Source: Shimia litoralis (GTDB taxonomy: Bacteria > Pseudomonadota > Alphaproteobacteria > Rhodobacterales > Rhodobacteraceae). Taken from it: DNA of 64,000 nucleotides. The stretch covers positions 1-64,000 of the forward strand of contig NZ_SULI01000005.1 of NCBI RefSeq assembly GCF_005518135.1, read 5' to 3'. Below are positions 8,488-16,713 of the stretch, one piece after another. Position 1 is the first letter of the stretch. The number at the start of each line of letters is the position of its first letter. Made by a program: the position numbers and the translations under genes. Below the pieces are notes generated by a model. That model did not search any database and was not told where the DNA came from. It worked only from the letters and a program-made list of their open reading frames with translations.

Positions 8488-9237
8488 ATGTCGACAACAC
8501 AGTTTTTTCAAACGCCTGAGGGGCGCCGTTTGGCCTATCACAAGTCTGGCGACGCCGGTCCGACAGTGGTTTTTCTCGGGGGACTCAAATCCGATATGGA
8601 AGGGACCAAGGCGATACATTTGGAAGCGTGGGCGCACGCACGCGGTCAGGCCTTTTTAAGATTTGATTACTCCGGCCACGGTGAAAGTGACGGACGATTT
8701 GAAGACGGGTGTATTGGTGATTGGCATCAGGACACGCTTGCAGCAGTTGATGCATTGACCACAGGGCCGCTGATCGTGGTGGGATCATCGATGGGGGGCT
8801 GGCAGGCTCTGCTTCTGGCGCGGGCGATTCCAGAGCGGATTGCAGGGATGGTCACAATTGCGGCGGCACCCGATTTTACCGAAGACGGGTATTGGGCATC
8901 GTTCTCGGACACCCAAAAACACGAGTTGGACACGCAAGGTTTCGTCGAGCTTCCGAGTGATTACATGGAACCCTATATTATTTCCAAGCGGATGATTGAG
9001 GATGGGCGGGACCAACTTGTCTTGCGCACGCCTTTGACGCTGGATTTCCCGGTCAGGTTTCTGCAAGGCACACAAGACACGGCGGTGAGCACATCCACAG
9101 CCGTGCGGTTGCTCGAGCATGCCGCGGGACCTGATATGCGCCTGACGTTGGTGAAAGATGCGGACCACAGGTTTTCGGATGAGACTTGTCTAAATATGAT
9201 AATTCAGAGTATTGAGGAGGTAATTTCTGCCGAATAG
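8488..9237 (+). CDS. Alpha/beta hydrolase (ABHD10/BEM46-like)
   Basis: 249 residues of alpha/beta hydrolase fold. The nucleophile elbow GSSMGG puts Ser101 in place; DYSGHGESDG (60-69) forms the usual preceding loop; the acid is in QGTQDTAV and the His in DADHRFSD. This arrangement is close to small serine hydrolases of the ABHD10 group; the substrate is unknown. A longer reading begins at 8467, but the ATG at 8488 has GAGGG seven bases upstream. Divergent from thrS. Confidence 0.9.
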   Translation: MSTTQFFQTPEGRRLAYHKSGDAGPTVVFLGGLKSDMEGTKAIHLEAWAHARGQAFLRFDYSGHGESDGRFEDGCIGDWHQDTLAAVDALTTGPLIVVGSSMGGWQALLLARAIPERIAGMVTIAAAPDFTEDGYWASFSDTQKHELDTQGFVELPSDYMEPYIISKRMIEDGRDQLVLRTPLTLDFPVRFLQGTQDTAVSTSTAVRLLEHAAGPDMRLTLVKDADHRFSDETCLNMIIQSIEEVISAE

Positions 9238-9445
9238 TTTTCATTTTGCGATGTTTTTCGGTTTGGGGTATGACATCGACTGCCGATTGGGGATGATGTC
9301 TTGCCACGAGGGCTTTGATAGGGGAACCGTTCGGCGGGGGCGGTGTAATATGTCGGTCATCCGTCGGTTTTTCTGTCATAACCTTGGTATATAATTTATA
9401 TATATCAATGCACTATGCATCATATTTTATGTTGGAGTGGTTGAA

Positions 9446-9883
9446 TTGGAACAAAGAGTTAGTTTAATCACGCTTGGGGTTCAGGATATGGATCGATCCG
9501 CAAGCTTTTATGAGAAATTGGGATGGCAGCGCGTGCCCAGCCAAGACGGTGTGATTGCGTTTGATCTAATCGGGCAGACGCTTGGGCTCTATCCCAAAGA
9601 CATGCTGGCCCAAGAACTTGGTATTCCTGCGGATGCGATCGGCGGCTTCAGTGGTATAACCTTGGCGCATAACGTACGCACCAAAGCCGATGTTGGCAGA
9701 GTGCTCGAGGCGGCCAAGGCGGCAGGTGGGCAAATTCTGAAACCCGCCCAAGACGTGTTTTGGGGCGGGTTTCACGGATATTTCGCAGATCCGGATCGCC
9801 ACGTCTGGGAGATTGCGTTTAATCCATTTTCGCCGCTGTCCTCATCTGGTGCATTTCGCTGGCAAGGATATGGCGAACAATAG
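9446..9883 (+). CDS. VOC-family (glyoxalase/bleomycin resistance fold) protein
   Basis: 145 residues with the paired beta-alpha-beta modules of the VOC superfamily: SLITLGVQDMDRSASFYEK at the start and YFADPDRHVWEIAFNP near the end, where the final Glu is a usual metal ligand. Substrate unknown. I chose the TTG at 9446 because GGAG lies eight bases before it; the GTG at 9437 would overlap that site. The upstream 208-bp gap is AT-rich near 9390-9430, a likely promoter. It lies in the same direction as the hydrolase that follows 94 bp later. Confidence 0.85.
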   Translation: MEQRVSLITLGVQDMDRSASFYEKLGWQRVPSQDGVIAFDLIGQTLGLYPKDMLAQELGIPADAIGGFSGITLAHNVRTKADVGRVLEAAKAAGGQILKPAQDVFWGGFHGYFADPDRHVWEIAFNPFSPLSSSGAFRWQGYGEQ

Positions 9884-9977
9884 CGTAGCCGCCATGTCTT
9901 ATGTTGACGTTGGTGGGGACGGCGCAGAGAGTGCACGTGCAAACAAGTGAAATGACAAGCAAACAGGGCGGAATGGA

Positions 9978-10688
9978 ATGCAGGAACCGTTGGTTCTAAT
10001 ACCGGGAATGATGTGTGATGCGCGCCTTTTTGGCCCACAGATCGCAGAGCTTTCGGCGGATTTGTGCGTGATGGTGACTTCGATGGCCCATGGGGATCGG
10101 GTCGAAGAGATTGCGTCGCGCATCCTTGATCAACTGCCTGCAAAGTTTGCACTGGCGGGGCTTAGTATGGGCGGGATCGTCGCCATGGAGTTGCTGCGAC
10201 GTGCCCCAGATCGCGTCACGCGTATTGCGTTGCTTGATACCAACCCGCTTGCAGAAACGCCGCAAAGCGCTGCGGCTTACGAACCGATGATCGTCGGCGC
10301 AAAGGCGGGGCGCCTCGAAGATGTGATTACAGGGTTTATGCGCCCAGAGTATCTCGCACCGGGGCCACAGCGGCCAGAGGTGCTTGCGTTGGTGCGCGAT
10401 ATGGCTTTGACATTGGGGCCAGATATGTTCGTGCGCCAAGCGCGTGCCCTACAGCGTCGCCGCGATCATCAGAGTACGCTGCGCAAGTGCAAAGTCCCGG
10501 CTTTGGTGTTGTGTGGTGAGCATGATGCGTTGACGCCCGTCAAACGTCACAGCTTTATGGCGGACCTTATCCCATTCGCAGAGCTACGTATCATCGACGG
10601 GGCAGGGCATCTTCCTACGCTTGAACAACCGGCGGCAACGACGTCGGCTTTGCGCGATTGGATGGCACAGCCCCTCGTGCTTCAGTAA
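9978..10688 (+). CDS. Alpha/beta hydrolase
   Basis: 236 residues. The nucleophile is Ser63 in GLSMGG, the acid Asp is in CGEHDALTP, and the His is in DGAGHLPTLEQP. The start LVLIPGMMCDARLF is typical of the MhpC/YvaM-like group of small esterases and lactonases. Substrate unknown. It ends in front of a bidirectional terminator shared with phaZ. Confidence 0.88.
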   Translation: MQEPLVLIPGMMCDARLFGPQIAELSADLCVMVTSMAHGDRVEEIASRILDQLPAKFALAGLSMGGIVAMELLRRAPDRVTRIALLDTNPLAETPQSAAAYEPMIVGAKAGRLEDVITGFMRPEYLAPGPQRPEVLALVRDMALTLGPDMFVRQARALQRRRDHQSTLRKCKVPALVLCGEHDALTPVKRHSFMADLIPFAELRIIDGAGHLPTLEQPAATTSALRDWMAQPLVLQ

Positions 10689-10751
10689 TAAATTGAAACG
10701 GAATGGTTTTTTACACATTTGCGAGGTGTAAAAGACGTTCCGCAAACAGAA

Positions 10752-10772
10752 ACGGGACCCAGCGGGTCCCGT
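10752..10772. terminator. Bidirectional terminator between hydrolase gene and phaZ
   Basis: ACGGGACCC and GGGTCCCGT form a perfect 9-bp stem with a 3-nt loop. On the plus strand TTTTGATGTTTTG follows; on the minus strand TTTCTGTTT. Confidence 0.85.
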
Positions 10773-10799
10773 TTTGATGTTTTGATGTGACGCAAGTAT

Positions 10800-12098
10800 T
10801 TACGCGGCTGCGTTCTTGTTTGCAGCACCTTTTCCCTTGGGTTTTGGGGCAGCAGCAGCCTTTGGGGCGTCGCTGTTGGCGTCGATAAAGTCCAACACCA
10901 GTGGACGGATGTTATTGCGCCAGCTTTTGCCTGCAAAGATACCATAGTGCCCTGCATCGGGTTCTACATGGCTTGCCTTTTTGCTGTCAGGTAGGCCTGT
11001 GCAAAGGTCCAGCGCGGCGATGCACTGACCGGGTGCAGTGATGTCGTCTTTGGCACCTTCGACTGTTTTTACAGCAACCGTTGTGATTTTACCCAGATCA
11101 ACTTTGCGTCCATCGACAACAAATTCGTTCTTTGCAATTTCGCAATTCTTAAAGATCCGCTCGACAGTGGAGAGGTAAAACTCGGCTGTCATGTCCATTA
11201 CGGCGAGGTATTCGTCATAAAAACGGTTGTGTGCGTCATGATCAGATGCTTCGCCGCGTGTGACGCGCATGATCTGGTCTTGGAACGCTTTTGAGTGCCG
11301 ATCGCCGTTCATCGACATAAACGAGGCGAGTTGCAACAACCCAGGGTATACCATCCGTCCGACACCAGGGTATTTATACCCCACGCGTTGAATCATGGTT
11401 TCTTCGAGTTGACCCATTGTAACGCGGTTGCCGAAATCAGTGACTTCGGTGGCGTTTGCATCCGGATCGATCGGCCCACCGATCAACGTCAGCGACCGTG
11501 GCTGGGCTGCCGGATCTTCTTCGGCAAGATATGCGGTGGCTGCCAAAGTTAGCGGGGCGGGTTGGCAAACTGCAATCAAGTGAATGTCAGGGCCGAGGGC
11601 CTTCATGAAATCAACAAGATACAGAGTATAATCTTCGATATCGAATTTGCCTTCGGACACAGGAATGTCACGCGCGTTGTGCCAATCTGTGACGTAAACT
11701 TCACAGTTCACCATCAGGCTTTTGACTGTAGAGCGCAGGAGAGTGGCATAGTGACCGGACATCGGGGCAACCAGCAGTACTTTGCGGGCCTGTGTTTCGC
11801 GGCCGGCGACGTTAAAGTGGATCAAATCCCCAAACGGACGTTCAACAACGGTCTCGACATTCACAAGATGGTCTTTTCCGTCTTCACAGGTGAATGTGCG
11901 AATGCCCCAATCGGGCTTAACAACCATGCGCTGGAATGTGCGTTCTGTCACTTCACCCCATGCGGCCATCCACTGGAACATTGGGTTAGGTACCATCGAG
12001 AAAACCGGGTAAGATGCCATAGCAAGTGCAGAGGCGCCCATCCATTGGTTTGTATTTCGAATGGTATCCATCAAGTCATATGTGGCCATGTAGCGCAT
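10800..12098 (-). CDS. phaZ: Intracellular polyhydroxyalkanoate depolymerase
   Basis: 432 residues, the size of intracellular PHB depolymerases of the Ralstonia PhaZ1 type (PHB_depo_C). It has no signal peptide. The active-site segment LIAVCQPAPLTL puts a Cys (178) as nucleophile, as in that family, and a DAGHYGIF segment carries the catalytic His near the C-terminus. The Ala/Lys-rich tail (about 20 residues) is low-complexity. It breaks down stored PHB to 3-hydroxybutyrate or short oligomers. The start at 12098 has GGAG seven bases upstream; longer readings are not needed. Divergent from phaC with 102 bp between them. Confidence 0.95.
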   Translation of the reverse strand: MRYMATYDLMDTIRNTNQWMGASALAMASYPVFSMVPNPMFQWMAAWGEVTERTFQRMVVKPDWGIRTFTCEDGKDHLVNVETVVERPFGDLIHFNVAGRETQARKVLLVAPMSGHYATLLRSTVKSLMVNCEVYVTDWHNARDIPVSEGKFDIEDYTLYLVDFMKALGPDIHLIAVCQPAPLTLAATAYLAEEDPAAQPRSLTLIGGPIDPDANATEVTDFGNRVTMGQLEETMIQRVGYKYPGVGRMVYPGLLQLASFMSMNGDRHSKAFQDQIMRVTRGEASDHDAHNRFYDEYLAVMDMTAEFYLSTVERIFKNCEIAKNEFVVDGRKVDLGKITTVAVKTVEGAKDDITAPGQCIAALDLCTGLPDSKKASHVEPDAGHYGIFAGKSWRNNIRPLVLDFIDANSDAPKAAAAPKPKGKGAANKNAAA

Positions 12099-12200
12099 AG
12101 GCGTCTCCTGTGTACCCCCGTTATGAATTGGCAATTAAGTTGCCCGTGGAGGGGTGATTGTCATGCTGCGTAGCGGCGAGAATAGGGCGAAATATTGAAT

Positions 12201-13994
12201 ATGACAACAAAAGAGAATGCCGCAGGTGCAAATTTGGCGACTTTCAACGAAAATTTGGAGCGCGTTGAAGAGCTTTCAAAACGTCTTGTTGAGGTGATGA
12301 CACACCACAAACCTTTGCGCAAAGATTTGAACTCACCTGACCAAGACGTTTTTATGAGTGCGGCCAACGCTTACATGCAGGCGATGATGTCGAACCCCGG
12401 CAAAATGATCGAGCATCAGTTGGACTATTGGACCAAGTCTGTGAAGCACTTTGTGGACGCGCAACATGTGTTGCTGCAGGGTAAAATTGCCGCAGCCCCC
12501 GACGAGACCCCTTCTGACCGGCGTTTTTCGAACCCCTTGTGGCAGAATCACCCGTATTTCAACTTCCTCAAACAGCAATATATGCGCAATGCCGAAGCGG
12601 TGCGTCAGGCTGTAAACGATATCGAAGGGATTGAGGGCAAGGATCGCCAGCGTCTGGAGTATTTTTCACAGCAGATCATCGACATGATGTCGCCGACAAA
12701 TTTCTTGGGCACCAATCCGGATGTTCTTGAGAAAGCGATCGAAACCGATGGCGCGTCTTTGGTCAAAGGACTTGAGAATCTGATCGCTGACCTTGAGGCC
12801 AACAATGGCGAGCTTGTGGTGCGGCTGGCCGACGAAAACGCATTCGAGCTCGGACGCAATATCGCGACAACACCCGGCAAGGTCGTGTTTCGCAATCACA
12901 TGTTTGAACTGCTTCAGTATACGCCAACCACAGAGACTGTGCATGAGACGCCGCTGATCATTTTCCCACCGTGGATCAACAAATACTATATTCTGGATCT
13001 CAAAGAACAGAACAGCATGATCAAATGGGCGGTCGAGCAGGGATACACCGTCTTTATCGTCAGCTGGATCAACCCGGACAGATCGTATTCCGACATTGGG
13101 ATGGAAGACTACATCGAGGGTGGCTTTCTCACGGCGATCTCCGAAGTGAAAAAACTGACCAACCAGAAACAGGTTAACGCGGTCGGATACTGTATTGCAG
13201 GTACCACGCTGCATATGACGCTGTCGTTGATGAAAAAGCGCGGGGACAAGTCTGTCAAATCCGCAACCTTCTTCACCACATTGACCGATTTCGCTGACCA
13301 AGGTGAATTTACCCCGTTCCTGCAAGACGACTTTATTGACGGGATTGACGCGGAAATCGCCGAAGAAGGCATTTTGCGGTCCTTTATCATGCAGCGGACA
13401 TTCTCGTATCTGCGATCCAATGACCTTGTGTATGGCCCCGCAATCAAGAGCTATATGCTGGGCGAAGCGCCGCCCGCCTTTGACCTGCTCTATTGGAATG
13501 GTGACGGGTCGGGGCTTCCTGGTAAGATGGCACATCAGTATTTGCGCCAACTGTGTCAGGGCAATGCGTTTGTGTCCGACGGGCTGGAGCTGTGCGGCGA
13601 GACCTTGCATATCTCTGACGTGGACATCCCGCTTTGCTCGGTCACATGTGAAACGGATCACATCGCCCGTTGGAAGGACTGTTATAGAGGTTTCCAGCAA
13701 ACCAAGAGTCGGTCCAAGACCTTTATCGTCTCAGAGTCTGGCCATATTGCCGGGATCGTGAATCCTCCGAGCAAAAAGAAGTATGGCCACTATGTGAACA
13801 AGGACACCAAAGCATCGCCAGACCAATGGATGGCCGATGCAGAGTTCCATGAAGGGTCATGGTGGCCGCGGTGGGACACATGGCTGTCATCTCGGTCTGG
13901 CAAACAAGTTCCAGCGCGTGATCCGGGCGATTCGGAGCATCCAGTGCTCGAAGATGCACCGGGGACCTATGTAGCGACCCTCGCAACGCGTTGA
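12201..13994 (+). CDS. phaC: Class I poly(3-hydroxyalkanoate) synthase
   Basis: About 597 residues, full class I length. The lipase-box-like motif GYCIAGT gives the catalytic Cys331; the catalytic Asp is in CETDHIARW and the His in SGHIAG. The N-terminal domain includes the FNENLERVEELSKRL region, typical of alphaproteobacterial synthases. It polymerises 3-hydroxybutyryl-CoA on the granule surface. The ATG at 12201 is chosen; a TTG at 12195 fits the AGGG at 12184-12187 better and is a real alternative. First gene of phaC-phaP-phaR. Confidence 0.97.
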   Translation: MTTKENAAGANLATFNENLERVEELSKRLVEVMTHHKPLRKDLNSPDQDVFMSAANAYMQAMMSNPGKMIEHQLDYWTKSVKHFVDAQHVLLQGKIAAAPDETPSDRRFSNPLWQNHPYFNFLKQQYMRNAEAVRQAVNDIEGIEGKDRQRLEYFSQQIIDMMSPTNFLGTNPDVLEKAIETDGASLVKGLENLIADLEANNGELVVRLADENAFELGRNIATTPGKVVFRNHMFELLQYTPTTETVHETPLIIFPPWINKYYILDLKEQNSMIKWAVEQGYTVFIVSWINPDRSYSDIGMEDYIEGGFLTAISEVKKLTNQKQVNAVGYCIAGTTLHMTLSLMKKRGDKSVKSATFFTTLTDFADQGEFTPFLQDDFIDGIDAEIAEEGILRSFIMQRTFSYLRSNDLVYGPAIKSYMLGEAPPAFDLLYWNGDGSGLPGKMAHQYLRQLCQGNAFVSDGLELCGETLHISDVDIPLCSVTCETDHIARWKDCYRGFQQTKSRSKTFIVSESGHIAGIVNPPSKKKYGHYVNKDTKASPDQWMADAEFHEGSWWPRWDTWLSSRSGKQVPARDPGDSEHPVLEDAPGTYVATLATR

Positions 13995-14018
13995 TTTTAC
14001 TTGATATGTGAATTTATT

Positions 14019-14029
14019 CTGCAGTGCAG
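14019..14029. promoter_or_regulatory. PhaR-type box 1 upstream of phaP
   Basis: CTGC-AGT-GCAG matches the CTGC-N3-GCAG palindrome described for PhaR of Rhodobacter and Paracoccus. It sits 12 bp upstream of the phaP -35 and exactly 30 bp (about three helical turns) from box 2. Confidence 0.75.
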
Positions 14030-14040
14030 CAAAATAATAC

Positions 14041-14069
14041 TTGAAATGCTGCGCTGCAGAAAGCATATT
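14041..14069 (+). promoter_or_regulatory. Likely phaP promoter
   Basis: TTGAAA (14041-14046), 17-bp spacer, CATATT (14064-14069). PhaR-type box 2 fills the spacer. The start codon is 54 bp downstream. Expected to be active only when PhaR is titrated off DNA by PHB granules. Confidence 0.6.
14049..14059. promoter_or_regulatory. PhaR-type box 2 inside the phaP promoter
   Basis: CTGC-GCT-GCAG, a second CTGC-N3-GCAG palindrome, lies wholly between the -35 and -10 hexamers. Binding here would block RNA polymerase, which fits repression of phasin by free PhaR. Confidence 0.78.
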
Positions 14070-14122
14070 GTTTGCAGAACACCAACGCGGAATATTCCGC
14101 ACATCGTTAAAGGACCTGTGAA

Positions 14123-14566
14123 ATGGCTAATACACCTGACATGACAGCAATGCTCAAAGACATGATGGGCGCATTCCCTGTGGACACTTCTGCAATGGAA
14201 GACGCTTTCAAAAACACCGTAGCAATGAACGAAAAGTTCGCTGGTGTTGCTCTGGAAGCTGCTGAGAAATCTTCCGAGATCTCCAGCAAATGGACAAAAG
14301 ACACTTTGGCTAAAATGAGCGAAATGTCCAAAGCCAAAGCAGAGCCTGCTGACTATGCAAAAGCGATGACAGATTTCGCATCTGCTCAAGCTGAAGTTGC
14401 TGCTGAAAACATGGCTGCTTTCGCTGAAGTTGCTAAAAAAGTTCAAATGGAAACTGTTGAACTGATGATGGCTGCTGGCAAAGACGTCACAGAAGAAGCT
14501 CAAGCTGCTGTTAAGAAAGCCACGAACGACGTGACTGCAGCCGCTAAAAAAGCGACTTCTAAATAA
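14123..14566 (+). CDS. phaP: Phasin
   Basis: 147-residue, Ala/Lys/Glu-rich, all-helical protein with no cysteine. The central EKFAGVALEAAEKSSEIS and later KVQMETVELMMAAGKDV are typical of phasin_2 proteins that coat PHB granules. Codon use is strongly biased towards GCT and AAA, unlike its neighbours, as expected for a very highly expressed gene. Its own promoter holds two PhaR-type boxes and it ends at a strong terminator, so it can be expressed separately from phaC and phaR. Confidence 0.93.
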   Translation: MANTPDMTAMLKDMMGAFPVDTSAMEDAFKNTVAMNEKFAGVALEAAEKSSEISSKWTKDTLAKMSEMSKAKAEPADYAKAMTDFASAQAEVAAENMAAFAEVAKKVQMETVELMMAAGKDVTEEAQAAVKKATNDVTAAAKKATSK

Positions 14567-14620
14567 GATTACGCGATACTCCCTCGGTACCCATCTCCTC
14601 CCTAATGGTACCGATCGCGC

Positions 14621-14641
14621 GGGCGAGCCTCTGGCTCGCCC
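14621..14641 (+). terminator. Rho-independent terminator of phaP
   Basis: GGGCGAGCC, TCT loop, GGCTCGCCC, then TTTTCTTTTG. It lies 54 bp after the phaP stop. Confidence 0.9.
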
Positions 14642-14660
14642 TTTTCTTTTGTTTCCTTTT

Positions 14661-14689
14661 CTGCTGCAGTCGCATAAAGTTTTCTGCAG
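14661..14689. promoter_or_regulatory. PhaR-like half-sites upstream of phaR
   Basis: CTGCTGCAG (14661-14669) and CTGCAG (14684-14689) lie 20 bp apart in the 72-bp gap before phaR. They are shorter variants of the phaP boxes and suggest autoregulation; they do not fit the N3 spacing exactly. Confidence 0.45.
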
Positions 14690-14713
14690 CGCGCATAACT
14701 TGGGGAGAAGTTC

Positions 14714-15268
14714 GTGGCTGAAGCACAAAAAACGCTACTGATCAAACGGTACGCAAGCCGCCGTCTTTATAACACAGAGACCAGCGACTATGTCACGTTG
14801 GACGATATTGCGGGGTTTATCCGTGATGGTCGCGAGGTCCAGATTGTTGATCTCAAGACCGGAGATGATCTGACAAGGCAATATCTGCTGCAGATCATTG
14901 CAGAACATGAAAGCCGTGGCGAGAACATGCTGCCGGTGAATGTGTTGAATGACCTTGTCCGCAGTTACACCACGCAAGCCACCAGTGTGGTGCCGCAATT
15001 CCTGCAAGCATCGTTTGAGATGCTGCGTGAAGGCCAAGAGAAAATGATCGGTAATTTGGGGGGCGGGATGAAAATGCCGGGCCTCGAGGCGATCCAAGCC
15101 CAGCAAGAAGCCTTTCTCAAGGCGATGACGGGGGGATTGGGCACATGGGGAACCCAACCAGGTGCATCAAGTGAAGACACCACGCCATCCTCTGAGGGCG
15201 AAGATAATCTTAGCGATATCAAGAAGCAGCTCTCAGAGTTGCAAGATAAGCTTTCCAAGCTCAAATAA
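14714..15268 (+). CDS. phaR: PHB synthesis repressor PhaR
   Basis: 184 residues. The N-terminal PHB accumulation regulator DNA-binding domain (LLIKRYASRRLYNTETSDYV, about 8-67) is followed by the PHB_acc domain (about 70-110) that binds polymer, and a tail ending in a short coiled coil (DIKKQLSELQDKLSKLK). Known relatives repress phasin and synthase genes and leave DNA when PHB granules appear. GTG start at 14714 with GGGGAGAAG upstream. Target boxes are visible at the phaP promoter and in a partial form before this gene. Confidence 0.95.
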   Translation: MAEAQKTLLIKRYASRRLYNTETSDYVTLDDIAGFIRDGREVQIVDLKTGDDLTRQYLLQIIAEHESRGENMLPVNVLNDLVRSYTTQATSVVPQFLQASFEMLREGQEKMIGNLGGGMKMPGLEAIQAQQEAFLKAMTGGLGTWGTQPGASSEDTTPSSEGEDNLSDIKKQLSELQDKLSKLK

Positions 15269-15282
15269 AGTAGTGAAAACGC

Positions 15283-15310
15283 AAAAGGCCCCGTTTATGC
15301 GGGGCCTTTT
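15283..15310. terminator. Bidirectional terminator after phaR
   Basis: AAAAGGCCCCG and CGGGGCCTTTT form an 11-bp stem with a 6-nt loop and T-run. It separates phaR from the convergent aminotransferase gene. Confidence 0.9.
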
Positions 15311-15333
15311 TGTATTTCTGGGTGTTTCAGAAA

Positions 15334-16551
15334 TTAGGTGCCAAAGGCGCGCTCGGTCCCCATCACGGCATGGGCCGCGCTGGTCAGTGCACCAGAGATC
15401 ACGTCCAATTCGGCTTGGGTCAAGCGTGCCGGAAGACGCACATCGCATGCTTGCATCAGCATGGCGCGGGTTTTTGGCAAGTCGGGCAGGGCCTTCATGA
15501 ACTGCCAGTTCCAGAACGCACGCGCGTTATCGGTGGACTGACCGAATACCTGAACTTTGATACCGCGATCTTGGGCCGCGGCGGCAAAGGCTTTGATCTG
15601 GGTATCTGTCATGCCGTGCGTGTTGAATTGAATCGAGTCGGGCGCACGTTGTTCTGGTGCCAGCTTTTCGGGCACGTGCAGCCATGGGGACGCATTCAAC
15701 GCTTTGGCCACATGGTCGTGGTTGGCACGGCCATCTCGCACGCGCCGTGGTACTTCGTCCAGTTGCGGGCGGATGATCGCAGCGGACAGGTTGTTCAAAC
15801 GCAGATTATAGAGCGGCAACTTGTTCTGCCACTTTTGGAACGCTGCGGTTAAGTCGCCAGTGTTGTCGCCTTCGGGGGCTTTGTGCTTTTGCCACGTATG
15901 TTCGTATGCTCCGGACATGATGACGGCGCGCGCCACAAGGTCGGCATCATCCGTAACCAGAATGCCACCTTCGCCAGCATTAACCAGTTTATAAGACTGG
16001 AAGGAAAAACAGCCAACGCGCCCAATAGTGCCGATGTTGCGCCCATGCCATGTGGTGCCCAAGCTGTGGGCGGCGTCTTCGATCACGGGGATATTTCTGG
16101 CGTCGCACAGGGCCATAATGGCGTCCATGTCCGAGGTGTGGCCACGCATGTGGCTGATGATGACGGCTTGGATGTTATCTTTGAGGCGCGCTTCAAAATC
16201 GGCAAGATCGATGCGGTAGTTTTCACCGACTTCGCACAATACGGGCACACAATCTGCGTGCACAACCGACGATGGCACCGCAGCAAATGTAAAGCCCGGG
16301 ATCAATACACGCGAGTCACGCGGCAAGGCCAACGCCTTGAGAGATAAGAACAAAGCCGCAGAACAGGACGACACTGCCAGCGCATATTTTGCCCCCAATA
16401 ATTTGGCAAACTCTGCTTCCAGCAGGGCCACAGGCGCGTCTTGTGCAGATGTGTAACGGAACAAATCACCGGACTGCAGCAGGCGGTCAATCTCGTCTCG
16501 GGCAGATTCCGGAATTGGCTCGGCATCGTAAACGTTGGGCGGCAGTGTCAT
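15334..16551 (-). CDS. DegT/DnrJ/EryC1-family PLP aminotransferase
   Basis: 405 residues of the sugar-aminotransferase (AHBA-synthase-like) fold-type I family. Lys188 in SFQSYKLVNAGEGG is the PLP-binding lysine; EDAAHSLG (158-165) holds the Asp that pairs with the PLP ring nitrogen; the first segments RYTSAQDAPVALLEAEFA and SSCSAALFLSL bind the phosphate. Usual substrates are keto-sugars, but some members act on other ketones, and no sugar-nucleotide genes are near. The start at 16551 is chosen at MTLPPN; its ribosome site is weak. A terminator at 16652 isolates it from the FAD oxidoreductase behind it, so joint function with the Puu-like cluster is only suggested by position. Confidence 0.88.
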   Translation of the reverse strand: MTLPPNVYDAEPIPESARDEIDRLLQSGDLFRYTSAQDAPVALLEAEFAKLLGAKYALAVSSCSAALFLSLKALALPRDSRVLIPGFTFAAVPSSVVHADCVPVLCEVGENYRIDLADFEARLKDNIQAVIISHMRGHTSDMDAIMALCDARNIPVIEDAAHSLGTTWHGRNIGTIGRVGCFSFQSYKLVNAGEGGILVTDDADLVARAVIMSGAYEHTWQKHKAPEGDNTGDLTAAFQKWQNKLPLYNLRLNNLSAAIIRPQLDEVPRRVRDGRANHDHVAKALNASPWLHVPEKLAPEQRAPDSIQFNTHGMTDTQIKAFAAAAQDRGIKVQVFGQSTDNARAFWNWQFMKALPDLPKTRAMLMQACDVRLPARLTQAELDVISGALTSAAHAVMGTERAFGT

Positions 16552-16651
16552 AGTTTTCACTTTTCTGTATCTATACTGAAGAATATATAAAACTAGTGCT
16601 GATGAAAATCCAGCCCCTGACCGTGCTCTGATGTGAATTTTGCATGAAGAA

Positions 16652-16679
16652 AAGGCCACAGGACTGACCCTGCGACCTT
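16652..16679 (-). terminator. Rho-independent terminator of the Puu-like cluster
   Basis: On the minus strand, AAGGTCGCAGG and CCTGTGGCCTT form an 11-bp RNA stem (two G-U pairs), followed by TTCTTC. It lies 34 bp after the FAD oxidoreductase stop. Confidence 0.75.
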
Positions 16680-16713
16680 CTTGTCTATCGAAATCTGTCG
16701 TGCTGACTGCGGG

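Noticed and set aside
12666-13700. 344-codon open frame on the minus strand opposite phaC
   Set aside because: Shadow of the phaC frame without recognisable domains.
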